The notes under the pieces: generated by a model
Databases searched by the model: none
Seen by the model: only the letters and a program-made list of their open reading frames with translations
Told to the model about the DNA's origin: nothing
Assembly (NCBI RefSeq): GCF_002288925.2
Contig: NW_022098000.1
Location: 20,991,142-21,055,141, forward strand
Length of the DNA: 64,000 nucleotides
Source of the DNA: Delphinapterus leucas
Taxonomy: Eukaryota; Chordata; Mammalia; Artiodactyla; Monodontidae
Reading direction: 5' to 3'
Made by a program: the position numbers and the translations under genes
Part shown: positions 12,775 through 25,639 of the stretch, piece after piece
Numbering within the stretch: position 1 is the stretch's first letter
How the letters are laid out: each line of letters begins with the position of its first letter

Positions 12775-12890
12775 CATCTGTTGAGCCAGGTACTGCGGTA
12801 GGTCCCGAGGATAAAACGATACATAATTCCCTGCTCTCAGGAAGCTCACTGTCTAGAAGAAACCAACATAAAAGCCAATCCTTATAATAT
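12775..12890 (-). repeat. L2 LINE 3'-end fragment, antisense
   Basis: 'gaaacatctgttgagccagg', 'ggataaaacgatacataatt' and 'caggaagctcactgtctaga' follow the reverse complement of the L2 end. Confidence 0.45.
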
Positions 12891-12894
12891 CACA

Positions 12895-15800
12895 CATGCT
12901 TGTTTCTTTTCTCACAAGGGCAAAATCTGGATGTTTACAAGAGAAGATAGAAAAGATAAAAGCTAAAAAAGTATACTTAGAAATACTTCTCAGATTATGA
13001 TCCTGCTTGCAGAAAATATAATTAGTTGGCTTTTAAAAAGAAATCATGCAAACTTTTGATACTCTGAACAAGAAAACCTACTCAACATGATCTCATGTTA
13101 TTAAAGCCTTTAACTGGGAGTCAAATATTATCAAAATCTATAAACAATAACTGGACACACATCATTTTAGAGACTGTAACTACGTTTTTTTCATTTCAAG
13201 AGGGTGGACTGTTCACTATTAATAACCTTTGTTCAGCATAGCAACATTTGTCCAAATCAGTCAGCTGCTTTAAAAACCTAAATAAAATTATGGGGGAAAA
13301 AATTCCCTTATCTTTTGGAAAATGGGAGAAGGCCACAGGGCTCATAAACCTCTGATTGGGACCCATGCTTGCCCCCAAGAGGCAAGTGCCACAAATCTTC
13401 AGAAGAAACCCCTGATTCAACACCATCCCCGGACACACACTCCCCCTAAATACTCGTCCACTCGTCCACCTACACTCCACGTCTGCTCTAATTGGAGTCA
13501 CACAAAAACCTCAGTGCAACCCAAGCTCAAATTCCTTAAGACAATTGTGGTCACTGAGTCCAATAAGAGAACCTTTGAGATACCCATACCCAGACCATCT
13601 CTGAGGCATTTGCCCTGGGTCCTTAGGCCTCCTGCACCAAAGCTGAAATTCAGGCGTTGCTTACATGGTGCCCAGGAAGCCTCTGCAAGATTCAGGAAGG
13701 AAACACGGTAAAGCCTGCTGCTAACAAAACCCAGAATCAAAAGGGAGGCCAAGTTGATGTCAAATTTGTAATCGGCAACTCTATGATGAATTCGTTTTTC
13801 ACAGACTTTAACACAGCAGGCCAGCCCACAATCACAGCTGCACAAGTAAACTGAGACCAGGTTAAAAAGTCTTTTTTGTTTTTCATTTAGTTTTCCAGTT
13901 CACCACAGTGGTGAGAACTGGCCAGACCACAAATAATGGGGGTGTAGCTCGTATTCATATTTTAATTCGAAACATCGTTATTGCGTAAACGGAATCTCCT
14001 TTGACATTTGTATTCAGACAAGGCTGGAAACAGCATCTGAACTGGGATAATCATATCCCAGTGTGTTTCTCTCACTCAAAAGCTGAACCGTCTGCCTTAA
14101 CACTTTCACAGACTCCTCCAGGCCCGCTTCAAACAGACAAAACACTCCTAAAACTCAAAGAAACATCGAGACACCTTTGTAATAGGCCTATTTCCCAAGG
14201 GGGGGGATAAAAGGACAAGGCAAATTAAGGGAAATGCAAAATATAAACTTGAAACCTACTGTCAATAAAACCCCAAACAAACTCGAAGCAGAGGTGAAAA
14301 AAGCAGAGGGAGGAAAAGCAATGTTCAATGGTCATCTTTCTTCTCCTTTTATTTGAGGAAGTTAAGTGTGCACAGCTCCTTACAAGCTGTCTTTGGCTAC
14401 AATCACTATTAATGAGCTTTGACATTTGAAATTCAACTGAGCATGAGCTAACAGCTTCCAGCACTGCACCACCCATGAAGCCAACTGGAAATATCTTGCT
14501 AGGGCCTAACGGTGTGTTTATTGAAAAGACACAGCTTCCAAGAGAAAGTGTTTATAGCAGCCACTTTACCTGCTATCCTTGCCCTGTGATGTCTGTTTGG
14601 TTTCAGGGTTTGGGGGTCCCTCTTGAACTCATCCTCGTCACAGCTCTAATTGTTTTCAAGTCTAGCAGGAAAACATTAATGAAGCTCTTTGCTCTACAGC
14701 AACCTGGATAATAAGGACGGATCTGAGAACATGGAGTTATGACAAAGGAGCAGGCCACAAAGAAAAAGAAGTCAGCCCTTTGGAAAGGCAAGATGACAAT
14801 ACTTGTGTTATTGGCAATGCCATTAAAATGATCCTTTTCCAAAGACAGCACAGTGAGTAGACCAATGAGGCTGGAAAGATGGCCTATGTTCTTCTTAGCT
14901 AAAATCTTGGTTCATTGAATGGAAGTGAATCCATCATTAACCAGTCAGTCATTTCCTCAAGAGAAAGGCCTAGAAGGAAGCTGTTCCCTTTACTCCTCAC
15001 CAGAGAAGGCTTTGGGCGCACTGACTTGTTGAAGAAGGGAGGATAGGGACAAAGAGGGAATGAACTTGACCTCAAAGATGCTCACACACACCCCGATCCT
15101 GCACAGAGTCTGTGCATTCAGTCTCCACCTTCATGCTGTATTCAAACAAAATGGAAGCATCCTTCTGGATCTCCTGCCAAAGTCCTAAGAGCACTGTCCC
15201 GTGTTCAGTGATCCTGTACATATTCTTGACCTCAAGCATACCAGATGTCAATATCAGTATGAAATTCAGAACCTCCACCCTCTCCCTGAAGCCACTGTTA
15301 TGCTGGAGAATTTAGGGGTATCCTTTCCTTGAGGCATTCCCCGACCCAGCAAAGTGAAAGCAAAATTTCTAACCCAATCTGGAATGCCTCTGAGGAACGC
15401 AGACAGGATCTCAGCTACAAAGAAAAGGAAGTTCAGAATCTGTGACCTAGAAATCACATACAGTGTAAGGTTTCATTTACCAAACCAAGTTGGGCCACAC
15501 CTACAACACCAAAAAGGGAAAGGCTTGAGGATGACACCAAATCTTGAAGGTAATTCAGAGGTTACAACCGGAGATGGAGGAGGAAGTGGGAAAGGTGGGC
15601 TCTTTGTCCAAAGATATTTTCTCATTACTAGATTTTATTTTCATAGAAAAACCAAATATTATCAGACTCTAATTTCTTTTAAAATATCAAATATTATAGA
15701 ATCTTTATATGTTCCCTTATTCTCATACATTACGTGACTTCTAAATTATTTCTAAAAGTTATACAATAGGCAGAATTTTTTAATAATATATATCAATTAT

Positions 15801-16720
15801 TAATGCATCAGAATGTACTTTTGACAGTTATTACTTAACAAATGGCACATGGTTGCATTACCAATTCATTGTTCATCTTAGCATATTTCCAGTTATAAAC
15901 GTAAGAGGGTGAAGTAAAAACTTAATGATAAACAGGAATAATTCTGTTTGGGGGGGAATCTGTGTAACTATAATTACTTTGTGTCTTAAGTATTAAAAAA
16001 AAAAAAGAAGCAGCAGCAGAAGTGTAAGTGACATAGAGCACCTGGTCCTCTAGGATCATGAGATTAGGTCTTCATGGTGGAAAGTACATCCCAGACCTCT
16101 CACAAGCTCGGTCATGAAGACTAATGAGACACGGCTCGGGGGGTGGGAGGGCAGGAGTAATTTCACAAGATTCACACACTGAACCTCATACACTTCTTCA
16201 AGAAGTATCTTTCAAAGCTGCACTCAGAATTGTTTTACTTTGATTTTGCACATCTATCTACCAAAATTGTGTTATCTTGTCAGTCGGTGAAGAAAAGAGC
16301 AGAAGGACAGATTAGAAGGAAGTGGAGGCTGCTGACAGCAGCCCGCCTGACAGACACCTGCAGTCTGAACAGCAAAGGAAGGGCAGGATGGGTCAGTACG
16401 GTCGTGGCCATTTGGCGAGGAGCACACACCTTCCTGCTACTTCAATACTATCTCTGGCGGAAGGGTTATTTCTAAAAAGCAAAATCACTGAGGTTTATGC
16501 TAATGATCCAGAAGTATCCAGAGAACATTTGATTCTGCTGCCTAGAGTCAGTCAAAAAGGCAGGAAAGCCTTTGCTCTGTTCTAGAAGATAACATCCAAA
16601 CTAAACAAGGCTCGGTATTTTAAGGGCAATGGTTTGGTTGCCCGGAAAATTAACTCCTACATTATCCCTCATTCCTCTAGAAAAATAGAAGATGAGGATT
16701 CTGGTCCAGGGTGAAATCTG
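12895..16720. other. Long unique intronic stretch
   Basis: No recognisable repeat family, RNA gene or exon in 3.8 kb. Open frames up to 129 codons (13322-13711, plus strand) lack splice context and any known similarity; I read them as chance. A G run lies at 14200-14206 and an A run at 15994-16005. Confidence 0.4.
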
Positions 16721-16724
16721 GAAG

Positions 16725-16960
16725 TGTCATTTATTCAACAAATAGTGGGGCAGCACCTACTAATGCCAGGCACAGTGCTGGGTGCTTGAACTGCCTGTTC
16801 CCCAGGACACGTCATCTAACAGAAGATGGGTATCACAGCAGGTATCAGGTACAGCAGTGGGTACAGGGGATGTCAGGGCACCACAAGAAAGCACCAGCCA
16901 CAGGACCAGAAATCCCTCCAGGGATGGGGCAATGCATGTGCACAGCACAGTCCCAGACTC
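16725..16960 (-). repeat. L2/MIR-like antisense fragment
   Basis: 'ttattcaacaaatagtgggg' and 'atgccaggcacagtgctggg' match the reverse complement of the shared L2/MIR 3' end. The downstream part is too diverged to bound. Confidence 0.4.
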
Positions 16961-17104
16961 AGTGGCTTCCTCACTCACTCAGATCCCCCCCATTTGGGGA
17001 GGACTTTCAATTGACCTGAATTCGGAAAATATCAAAATAAAAACCAAACCAACTAAAACTTCAGGGCTGAAGGCATGAGGCTTGGAGGAATGACAATTAC
17101 AACA

Positions 17105-17330
17105 ACGATGATGGTAAACACTGATTGAACATTCATCAGACACAGGGCACTGCACTAAGACCTGTGCTGTCATAACCCTATTTGAACCTCACAACCACCA
17201 TCTGAGGCATCTATCTTATCAGTCCCATTTACAGATGGGAAAACTGAGACTTGCAGAGGCTAAGAAGGATGCCCAAGGACAAAACACTGGGAAGTGATGG
17301 GGCCAGGGCTCACTGCTCTGTTTCCAGACA
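17105..17330 (-). repeat. MIR SINE, antisense
   Basis: 'ggcactgcactaagacctgt', 'cccatttacagatgggaaaa', 'ctgagacttgcagaggctaa' and 'ggatgcccaaggac' follow the reverse complement of MIR in order. Confidence 0.65.
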
Positions 17331-17644
17331 CAGACACCTGTGCCCTAAAGAACAATCTAGGGCAATATAAAAACTGTCTCAATAATAGTAAAGTTTTCAG
17401 AAATCTGAAATTATGGGAAAAATATAACCCTGGGAACAGAAAGAGTTCCACCAATCAAAAGTTGTAACCAATCACTTTTCTCCCCTCATGGAGGAGAAGT
17501 TCTTTTTCTTTAGCCCTTTTTTCCTGAACATGTGGACTTTCAGTATTTCTGACTCTGCAGAAGACCCTCGGGTCCCCAAATCTCAGCGATCGTTTTATCT
17601 TATCAGTTGAAGAAAAAAAAAAAGGGTTTTGAGGTAGCAACACA

Positions 17645-17835
17645 CATTCAAATTCCAACTTCACCACTTACTCACTGAGTTACCTTGGCAGTCATATAAT
17701 TTCCTTGAAGTTCAGTCCCTCAACCATAAAATGGAGATTCTTCAAGGGCCATTATAGTTATATATAATAATATATGGTTAACAAACATATATGAAGACCA
17801 ACTCAGTGCCTGACACATAACAGGTGCTTACTTCT
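17645..17835 (+). repeat. MIR SINE
   Basis: 'cttcaccacttactcactga', 'gttaccttggcagtcatata', 'cctcaaccataaaatggaga' and 'cagtgcctgacacataacag' follow MIR order. Diverged. Confidence 0.55.
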
Positions 17836-17944
17836 TGCTTTTCTCACACTTTTCCTTAAACAAAAACAAAGAGAAGATATATTTCTTAAGTTCAGTTGTT
17901 GCATCACCATTTATGGCAAAAGAAAAACAAAGTAGAATCAACTT

Positions 17945-18075
17945 TCTTGGATGATGAAAATGTTCTATACCTTGATTTTGAGTGTGGGATTCATAGTATA
18001 TACATATGTCAATGAACCATACACTTAAGATCTGTGCATTTTTGTTCTATGTAATTTATTTGTCAATAAAAGACA
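17945..18075 (+). mobile_element. L1 (L1M-type) 3'-end fragment
   Basis: 'tgttctataccttgattttg', 'acacttaagatctgtgcatt' and a terminal 'gtcaataaaa' are typical of the 3' end of older mammalian L1 subfamilies. Confidence 0.6.
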
Positions 18076-19168
18076 AATTCTTGACAAATAAACTTTAATT
18101 TTAAATTTAGTATTTCAAGTATATTAATTCTATGAGCAAGCCAAATTATACAGCATACATTCTATGGTGCCAAGCTAGAACCTGTTAAAAGCCAAAAAAA
18201 TACACACTACATATTTTTCAGCTAGCCCTAAAATTTTATTCCTCCGCCTTGCCCCTACTTTAATCAATCTTGTGGAAATTTATAGGAACTACCAATGCAT
18301 TGCTCTATTCTGCAAGCGCCACGTTATTTCCAACCACCACCTCCATACACCAACGGAATCCACACTGATACAGGACCTGTAAGAGGTGAGTAGCGCTTTA
18401 GTACTTTCAGAGGGTTTTCACATCTGTAGACTCATCTAAATTTCAAAATCTTTGCAGGAAGATGCTGTGAAGCACTAGTGCCATCATGTACATGAGGACA
18501 GTGATGGCTCTGAGAAATCGAGCCATGAATCCGGGACCTCTTAGTAAGGTGGTCTTGGCAGAGACTAGAACCTACATCTTCCAGCATCAAGACTCATCTC
18601 TTTCCATTACTCTGAGGAAAGGATGGCAAAACAAGTTTTCCAACCTGTGCCAACTAAAGATGACCCCTCCCAGTACTGGCTACTGAGAACCAATATCGTA
18701 AAGCCAGGAAGTCACATCCTTAAACTCCTCTGGCCTTAGAAAAGGATGGATTCTGCCTAAAGCCTATTTCTCCACTCTTTCCAGAGTTGCTTTGGGGCAC
18801 CAATATTTTTATAACCAACATGATTCTTCTCAAAGGAGAGCATTAATGCCACGGATCCAGCCCAGCCTTCAGGCCTTTTGCCCTGTAACCATCTTACCTT
18901 CTACAAACACTCTATATGAGGGAAGAAAAAAACTAAATTTTTCCAGGTCAAATAAAAAGAAAAAATTCATAATTAAAGCCATGGTCTTTTAGACCAAAAA
19001 ACTCAGTTCTCCCTTCTTTTCTTTTCTCCCTGCAAAATGTATTTCAAGACTAAAAGAGCCAATTAAAAATTCTATTATCATGAAGTAGAATTCTGTGGAT
19101 GCAGCAATACTGAGCAAAAGCAATTATATTCCTGCCTTTCCAAAAATGTATAAAACCTATGCCTACAG

Positions 19169-19203
<35 letters not shown>
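19169..19203. repeat. (GT)n microsatellite
   Basis: A GT run with one TATG interruption near the right end. Confidence 0.95.
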
Positions 19204-19520
19204 TAGGAAGGCAAGAGAGTTACTACAGAATTGAATTCACATATCTACAACAAATCAATTAATAATACCATATTATAATGACATATTTTCCATTATCTAG
19301 AGGAATTTCATTTTATTTGTTTTGTACCTTTTACACTTGAATTATTATTTCACAGACAAAGTGGGGGGCTAATTAAGGCCTTTAATTTCACCTCTCCAAG
19401 ACATTTTTTTAAAAGCCTTAACAATCCTAATCAGACCATTAGAAAAGTTCAAGATAAAAACGAAGGATCTATGGCTACATCCGTTAAATTCTCCCGAATA
19501 GCTCAAGGCCTGTGTTAACT

Positions 19521-19680
19521 TAAAAAAAAATGGGAGAAGGAAGGGAGAGAGAGAGAGTGCGGAAGAAAGAAAATAAAGAGAAAGAGAGCAAGAAAAAGAG
19601 GGAGGAAGAAAGGAAAGAAAGAGAGAGGGAGGGAGGGAGGGAAAGAAAGGAGAGAAAAGGAAGGAAAGCAAAGGGAACAA
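19521..19680. repeat. Polypurine tract (GA/GGGA-rich)
   Basis: About 160 bp of almost pure A/G on the plus strand, with only a few pyrimidines. It includes (GA)n near 19545-19557 and (GGGA)n near 19627-19641. The transcribed PKHD1 RNA would be C/U-rich here. The long open frames on both strands across this tract are low-complexity artefacts. Confidence 0.9.
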
Positions 19681-19992
19681 GCCATCTCACTTATCCATCC
19701 ACGCATCTCACAGCCGCTTTTATTGTTATTTATTTATTTCTTCCCCTTTGGAGCCAGATCCTTTTTTCTCATTTACTCCGACAGAGACTGTCCTCCTGGA
19801 TTGACCTTTTATTCTTTCCTTTTCCTTCACCCCTCAGGGTTATTGCCCTCGTGCCAGTAACTAGATAACATACTCTATCAAAGATTTTTTTAAAACTCAT
19901 TGGGCAGGCACTAGGGCTGTTAGTGGCATCAATCGTGGGCTGACACGGGCCGGGGTCAACCATTTATCTCTGCGCGTAGCCTGTGGTTACCG

Positions 19993-20004
19993 GGCAGCCA
20001 TCTT
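19993..20004 (-). promoter_or_regulatory. YY1-like motif
   Basis: ggcagccatctt is the reverse complement of aagatggctgcc, a full match to the YY1 consensus AANATGGCNGC. It lies in a locally less AT-rich unique segment (19930-20060). There is no transcript evidence for a promoter. Confidence 0.2.
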
Positions 20005-20461
20005 GACTTGCAGATGTCACCTCCCCAGCCTGATAACATCTGCTTCTGAGTCGTTTACTTCCCTTGTTTGGTCTGTTTCTTTGTTTTATTCCACTGGACA
20101 TCTTTTCATACAAAATCTAGGTAGGAATGAGTGAAGCCCCTCCCTTTTTTCAGAGCCTTTTCAAATTCCAGAGCCAGGGAAACAGTTATGGGCTGGGAAA
20201 AGAATCTGGCTTTCCGGGCCAGATTTTTCAAAATAAAACTGAAACACTTTTGTTCCTTAGGAAATTCAGCCATGCCCTTGAAGTTAAACTAAACTCACAG
20301 AGTGTTGCTCTAATTCCACTAGACATGAAATTTTAGTAAAAGATTTCTTTCAACTCAAATTTATTTTCCATGCTACTCCATCCTTTTCTCATCTTGCCTT
20401 CTCCTCACCGCCCCGGACCCATACCATTTGCTATCATTTTGGTAACTTATTCAGCAGGCAG

Positions 20462-20705
20462 CATCATAGTGAAAAGAAGTTTCACATGAGGCAGACTGCA
20501 CTTCTAAATCCCAGCTCCAACATCTTAGCCATGGGGCCTTGGACAAGTCTCTCAACCTTCAGAAGCATCCATTTCCTGATCTATAAAATGGAGCTAATAA
20601 TATCTACTCATAGTGCTGTGAAAATAATGTACACAAAATAGTCATATGCCTTGTGCCCGTCACATATAAAAGCTCAATATACATGAGCTACTATTTATTG
20701 CCTTA
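20462..20705 (+). repeat. MIR SINE
   Basis: 'gcatcatagtgaaaagaagt', 'ggggccttggacaagtctct', 'tgatctataaaatggagcta' and 'agctcaatatacatgagcta' follow the MIR consensus along nearly its full length. Confidence 0.75.
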
Positions 20706-21204
20706 AAGTTAATAAATAGTCACTTAGCTGCTCAGGCAATGGAATTTGGTGGGTACCAAGCATGGCTCAGCCCATACACGAAAATCATCATCACCACCTA
20801 TTTTTCTACCATTATAACCATTTATTTGAGTCTCTAAGAATTGTTATAAAATGCAAACATACCTGGAGAGTTTTGGATTTTATGAACTTAAACCTTAAAT
20901 AGGAGTTGAAGTTAATTAAGAATGGAAGACCAAAATTTTTTTAAAAAAGAAAAAAGAAGAGATGCTCAAAGGGAAACTTTATATATAGATATAATTTTTA
21001 ATCTGAATGCCCTTATGTTCCTATAAAATTGAATAAATGTGAAACGTAGTCATCCTTTTCACAGCATTTTGTACTCTGTGTGAAATACTGAACTACGAGA
21101 GATTCCCAGGTTAAAACTTACCTTCATCCTCAAAATTCCCACTAGCAGATTCCCCTTTCAAAATTAACCCATATAAAATAGTCTTCCATTCAAACTTAAA
21201 AAAC

Positions 21205-21300
21205 AAAAGTAAGTAAGTTGATAGTTGTTGAAGGTGGGAGATGGGTACATGGAGTTTATTATGTTATTCTCTCCACTTTAGTATATTTGAAACTGTCTAT
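21205..21300 (+). mobile_element. L1 (L1M-type) 3'-end fragment
   Basis: 'gggtacatggagtttattat', 'ttctctccactttagtatat' and 'gaaactgtctatttaaaaag' are typical of older L1 3' ends. A CHR-type SINE begins about 10 bp downstream. Confidence 0.5.
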
Positions 21301-21311
21301 TTAAAAAGAGG

Positions 21312-21615
21312 GGGCTTCCCTGGTGGCACAGTGGTTGAGAGTCCGCCTGCCAATGCAGGAGACACAGGTTCAAGCCCTGGTCCGGGAAGATCCCACATGC
21401 CACGGAGCAACTAAGCCCATGAGCCACAACTACTGAAGCCGCGCACCTAGAGCCCGTGCTCCACAACAAAAGAAGCCACCACAATGAGAAGCCCTCGCAC
21501 CACAACGAAGAGTAGCCCCCGCTCGCCGCAACCAGAGAAAAGCCCGCGTGCAGTAACGAAGACCCAACGCAGCCAAAAATTTTAAAAATAAATTTTTTTA
21601 AATAAATAAAAAGTT
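21312..21615 (+). mobile_element. CHR-type tRNA-derived SINE, long form
   Basis: The head ggcttccctggtggcacagt, a B-box-like gttcaagccctggtc and a tail rich in 'agaagccaccacaatgagaa'-like units followed by A/T-rich sequence identify a cetartiodactyl CHR SINE. The 3' part is longer and differs from the copies at 33.1 and 55.1 kb. It is antisense to PKHD1. Its target duplication is not clear because both flanks are A-rich. Confidence 0.9.
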
Positions 21616-21619
21616 AAAG

Positions 21620-23370
21620 AAAAAAATGGGCCCCAATTAATATATTACTTTATATAGGCCAACTGCACTGCTCTTCCCAATTGTACCGTTGAAGCGTGTG
21701 ATACACAGTAAATAATACGGTCAGTTTTCCACGGTGCTGATACTGAAAAGGATGGTTTCTTAGGATGGAACAAAGAAGTCTTAAAAATTGTCTTTAAAAA
21801 GTCATAAAATTTATGGATAGGTGTATAGTCATAGACGTGAATATATCACCCTCACGCATTGCCAACATTGAACCTATGACCCTTCCAAGTTTATTCATCC
21901 AACATACAGAACATGTCTTTTAATTACTTCACCAAACTACCATACGTCTACACTCAGTGCCTGTAGACATTGAACTCAGGAGTGGCCATCTCTAAACTCT
22001 CCAGCTTGAAGGTTATGAGGTAGAGGAGCCGGGGAAGCATTAACGGCTCATGACATCCCTGGCCAATATTCCCTTGGCCAGGATCAAAGCAACAGGATGC
22101 TGAAATTGTAGAGAATCTTTTTTAGTCTCTTTTTATTATCTCTTTTTACATTTTCTGCTCTAAGCAGGTATCCTTTTTGCAGAAGATGAAAAGGTGTTTT
22201 GTCTTGTTTTGTTTTGTATACTAAAGCACTTAAATGGAGAGTTCAAAACAGTAGGAAGAGAGAAGCTGGAATTACCGGGCAATATGATACTGGCAGGTGC
22301 CTAAAAATTATGACACCTGTGTGTCTCCTACAACAGCACCCCCATCCCTAACCTTACAAGACACATTGCCTCATTTCCCAGAAAATTTAAAAAAGGAAAA
22401 TTAAGCTGAATATTCTGGAACTACGGACCTAGTCTCCAATTACTTCACTAATATAATACAGCAAAGGAACTTACGAGGTTCTCTCTGTACTGCAAAGATT
22501 AGTAATTTCTACGAAATATTACTCACATTATCAAGACTTAATGAAACAGTTCAGAAAGATATTGTGAAAATCACCTGTCAAGCAGATCTCTATTTCTGCA
22601 ACCCTCAGGAAAACCCAGCTGGCAAATGGCCAAACTATTATGTTTGTGGAGGCCAGATGCCTTCCTCTGTAAATGGAAGGCCTTTCTGAGTAAATCACCC
22701 TTTGTACAACTTATTTCTTTGGTAAGAGTATGACGCTTCTGTCTTCCCCAATGTCTCCAGTCTCAATAACAGTTTCTAAAAGCTTCACAATGAAAGTTTT
22801 CAGACCTGATTTCCATCTGGTGACCATCAGCTTTAATGATGTTCACTCATGTATTCATCCAACAAAACTTTATTCCTATAGAGTTCCTAGAGTTCCTACA
22901 GTTATGAATATCAAGCCTCAGACTGCAAATTGCTACCCCACCGGCATAAATGAGCACACATCCACACACGGGCACGTCCACTGAAATCACTGGCAGAGCA
23001 GAAGGGTAGAGGAAGCAGAAAATCTCGCTGGAAGGACCTAGAACACGAGTGGTAGGACAGGGCCCACAAGAAGGCAGGGGCTGAAGGGGCTGTGGTGGGT
23101 GAGGGAGCACAGCTAGACCCATGCCGCTAGCTGAGGTTGAAGCTCGGAAAGTACATTTTCATATACTTGTACTTTCTCCACTACCCAGAGATCTACTTCC
23201 ACAAATTTATATTGTAACTTCACATACTTATTTTGGAATTGTTTATAAAAGAGAACAGGTTTCCTTCTTCTTCTTTGAAAGCTTTTTTCCAAAGAACATT
23301 ATTAATTTAGTAATATTGCTAAATGACTGTTCTGTTGTTATTAAAATTACTATTTTAATAACAATACAGG
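21620..23370. other. Unique intronic sequence
   Basis: No repeat or gene was recognised. Open frames (for example 22730-22984) are short and isolated. Confidence 0.4.
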
Positions 23371-23371
23371 C

Positions 23372-23630
23372 TCTGGAATTCTTCTGTCTTTGAGTCTCTG
23401 CTCTGCCACTTACCTGCTGTGGGTCCTGAAACAAGCTACTGAACCTCTCTAAGCCTTTATGGATCTGTAAATTGGAGATGATAGGGACTTCCCTGGTGGT
23501 CCAGTGGTTAAGACTCTGCACTCTCAATGCAAGGGGAATGGGTTCGATCCCTGGTTGGGGAACTAAGATGTCGCATGTTGCACGGCGCAGCCAAAAAAAA
23601 AAAGGAAATGATAATAGTAATCACGTCAGA
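23372..23630 (+). repeat. MIR SINE interrupted by a CHR SINE
   Basis: 'ctctgctctgccacttacct', 'ctgctgtgggtcctgaaaca' and 'ctctctaagcctttatggat' belong to MIR. The MIR text resumes after the CHR insert with 'atgataatagtaatcacg'. Confidence 0.65.
23484..23603 (+). mobile_element. CHR-type SINE, short form
   Basis: Head gggacttccctggtggtcca, inner gggttcgatccctggttggg, terminal gcgcagcc plus an A run. It is flanked by ggagatgata (23474-23483) and ggaaatgata (23604-23613), a 10-bp target duplication with one mismatch. It lies inside a MIR element. Confidence 0.93.
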
Positions 23631-24469
23631 GCTCTATTCTGAGGGAACGGGAAGTTCAAGTAAAGGGCTTCACTCAGTCCCCAAGAAGAAGTCACTATTC
23701 AGCCAACGTTACGTCCTTCCCTTAGTAATAGCAGTGTTTCTTTCCAGGAAAATACAGAATATACTTCCCTAGATGGTATCATATCTACTACTGAAATACC
23801 CTATTATGTTTTTCCTTCCATTTTCCTCAGTATTCCCAAAACAGCAAGTATACACTTGGTTGTTCCATTTTAATGTTTGAAAACCATAGATTTATCCAGA
23901 TGAAGTGATGAATTCTGTGAGCAGAAGGGATTCAGCAAAGGAACGAAGAATCACCTTCTGAGGCTGTGGTCCCTGGATTGGAGAGGGTACAATGTGAAGA
24001 TGAATTTAAATGCTGGAATGGCTCTGCAAGAGAACTACACAATCTCCTTTTCAAGAAGCTACCAGTACAGGACAGTTTTATAGTAATTTTACCGAGCCGA
24101 GGAACTGGGAATTGTTCCCCATGCATTTTCTAGGCCCCCTCAAGGCCTGGGTGCTGAAGGCTTCAATCAGTGTGAGGCTAGAGGATGTGAGCTGTAGCCC
24201 AGATTTCATGCCACATAGCAGAGTGAGGCTTTCTTCCAGGAGTCTTTTCCATTGTTAACATGTAAGAAACATTAATGAATTCCTATCTCAAATGTGCAGA
24301 AGCCTCGCACAAAGAGAGAAGCAAGCCTGTCCTCTCCCTGCACTCTTCTAGCTCTGGATTAAGAAGGTACAACTTTCAGGGCTGCTGGGACAAGGGTCCC
24401 AATTCAAACCTTCAGTCTCTGCCCCCATTAAAATTTAAAACCAGATTCAACCCATTATAGAGTGGCACC

Positions 24470-24650
24470 AGAGGATTGCAATTTTATCCAGCATGATTTT
24501 TATTAGCCCTGCAATTTCTTAATGGGCTCCCCTGAGGGCTGGCTGGTAGAATCCTGCACTACCTGTCCAGATTTGCTACAGGCAGCTTAATAAACATGGC
24601 ATCTGTCCTGTGACAATTGTCATAACCTCCGACCAGAGTGCAGAAGACAG
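24470..24650. other. Unique, possibly conserved non-coding block
   Basis: Repeat-free sequence of balanced composition with the texture of a conserved non-coding element, for example around 'gcaatttcttaatgggctcc' and 'ttaataaacatggcatctgt'. This is only an impression from composition. Confidence 0.2.
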
Positions 24651-25639
24651 AGCTAAAGGTTAGCAAAACCACCATTCAGGTGGCAGGGTGGGGAGGACGC
24701 TGGAAATTGTCATCTGAAGAAAACTACTGCTCCCTGGGTCTGCGGCTCCTCCAGCCCGGCCAGCGTTCCCAGGAGCCAAGCCGGCAGCTCGCCGCCTCCT
24801 GCAATCAGCATGTTTTACACATCTCATCAGTGTCACCACTCCTGACATCTCATTATGCACCAGAGGTGGAAGTGGACAGGTATGGAACACCCGAACTTTT
24901 CCTTTTCTTATTATTTCTGCAGCTCACCATGAAGCTGGGAGTTAATTAAGTCCTGTGGGACAATCAGTGTCTTTTTTGCTAGGTTAAATTACATTATATA
25001 CAGATGCAAAAAAGAGAAGAAAAAAATGATCCCTCAACTCTTTCCTGGTTAATAGAGTACGTTAGAAATATGATGATTCCAAACTAGAAGGTGAAGTCGA
25101 AGGCTCCTTAGCATACAACGTTTCTAATGAAGTCATATGATGAATCCACCAGGGATCTCCTTCCTTAAGGATCTCAAAGCACTTTCAAAAACACTTTTAA
25201 AGAACTCCTTGCCTCAACTCTGAGAGAAAGTTGACTGGGGGGATGATAGTCAATCCTATATTACAGGTAGGAAAATTCCCTCAATCAGACTGGAGGAGAA
25301 AACTTCCTTTAGATTTGTAAAATCCTAGACGGAGAAGAAACCTTCAGAGGTGACACAGGATCAGAGAATGTGAGGATGGGACCTTTCCTGAAAATGATCT
25401 AGTCCAGAATTTCCCAAAATGTTCCCCAGGCAGCCAATGGGTATTGCATGGAAGCAGGAAATAAGTAAGATTCTTGTGAGCACAGAGGTCTGGGAAAAGC
25501 TCAGTTCAACAGAATGAAACTACCTTCCCCTTAATGTGGACTTCGTGAGTGAGTCTGCAGCGTTTCCCAAACTTATTTGACCCCAGACCGTTTTTTCTAA
25601 TGGGCCATTCTTTGTTACTAATTGTCCACAGAACCCACC

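Noticed and set aside
19369..19868. Ser/Phe/Pro-rich and Glu/Lys/Arg-rich frames of 103-112 codons
   Set aside because: Direct result of the polypurine/polypyrimidine tract; low complexity.
21312..21615. Functional tRNA gene suggested by tRNA-like boxes in the SINEs
   Set aside because: The head is tRNA-derived but cannot form a mature tRNA, and the body is a retroposed SINE with an A-rich tail.
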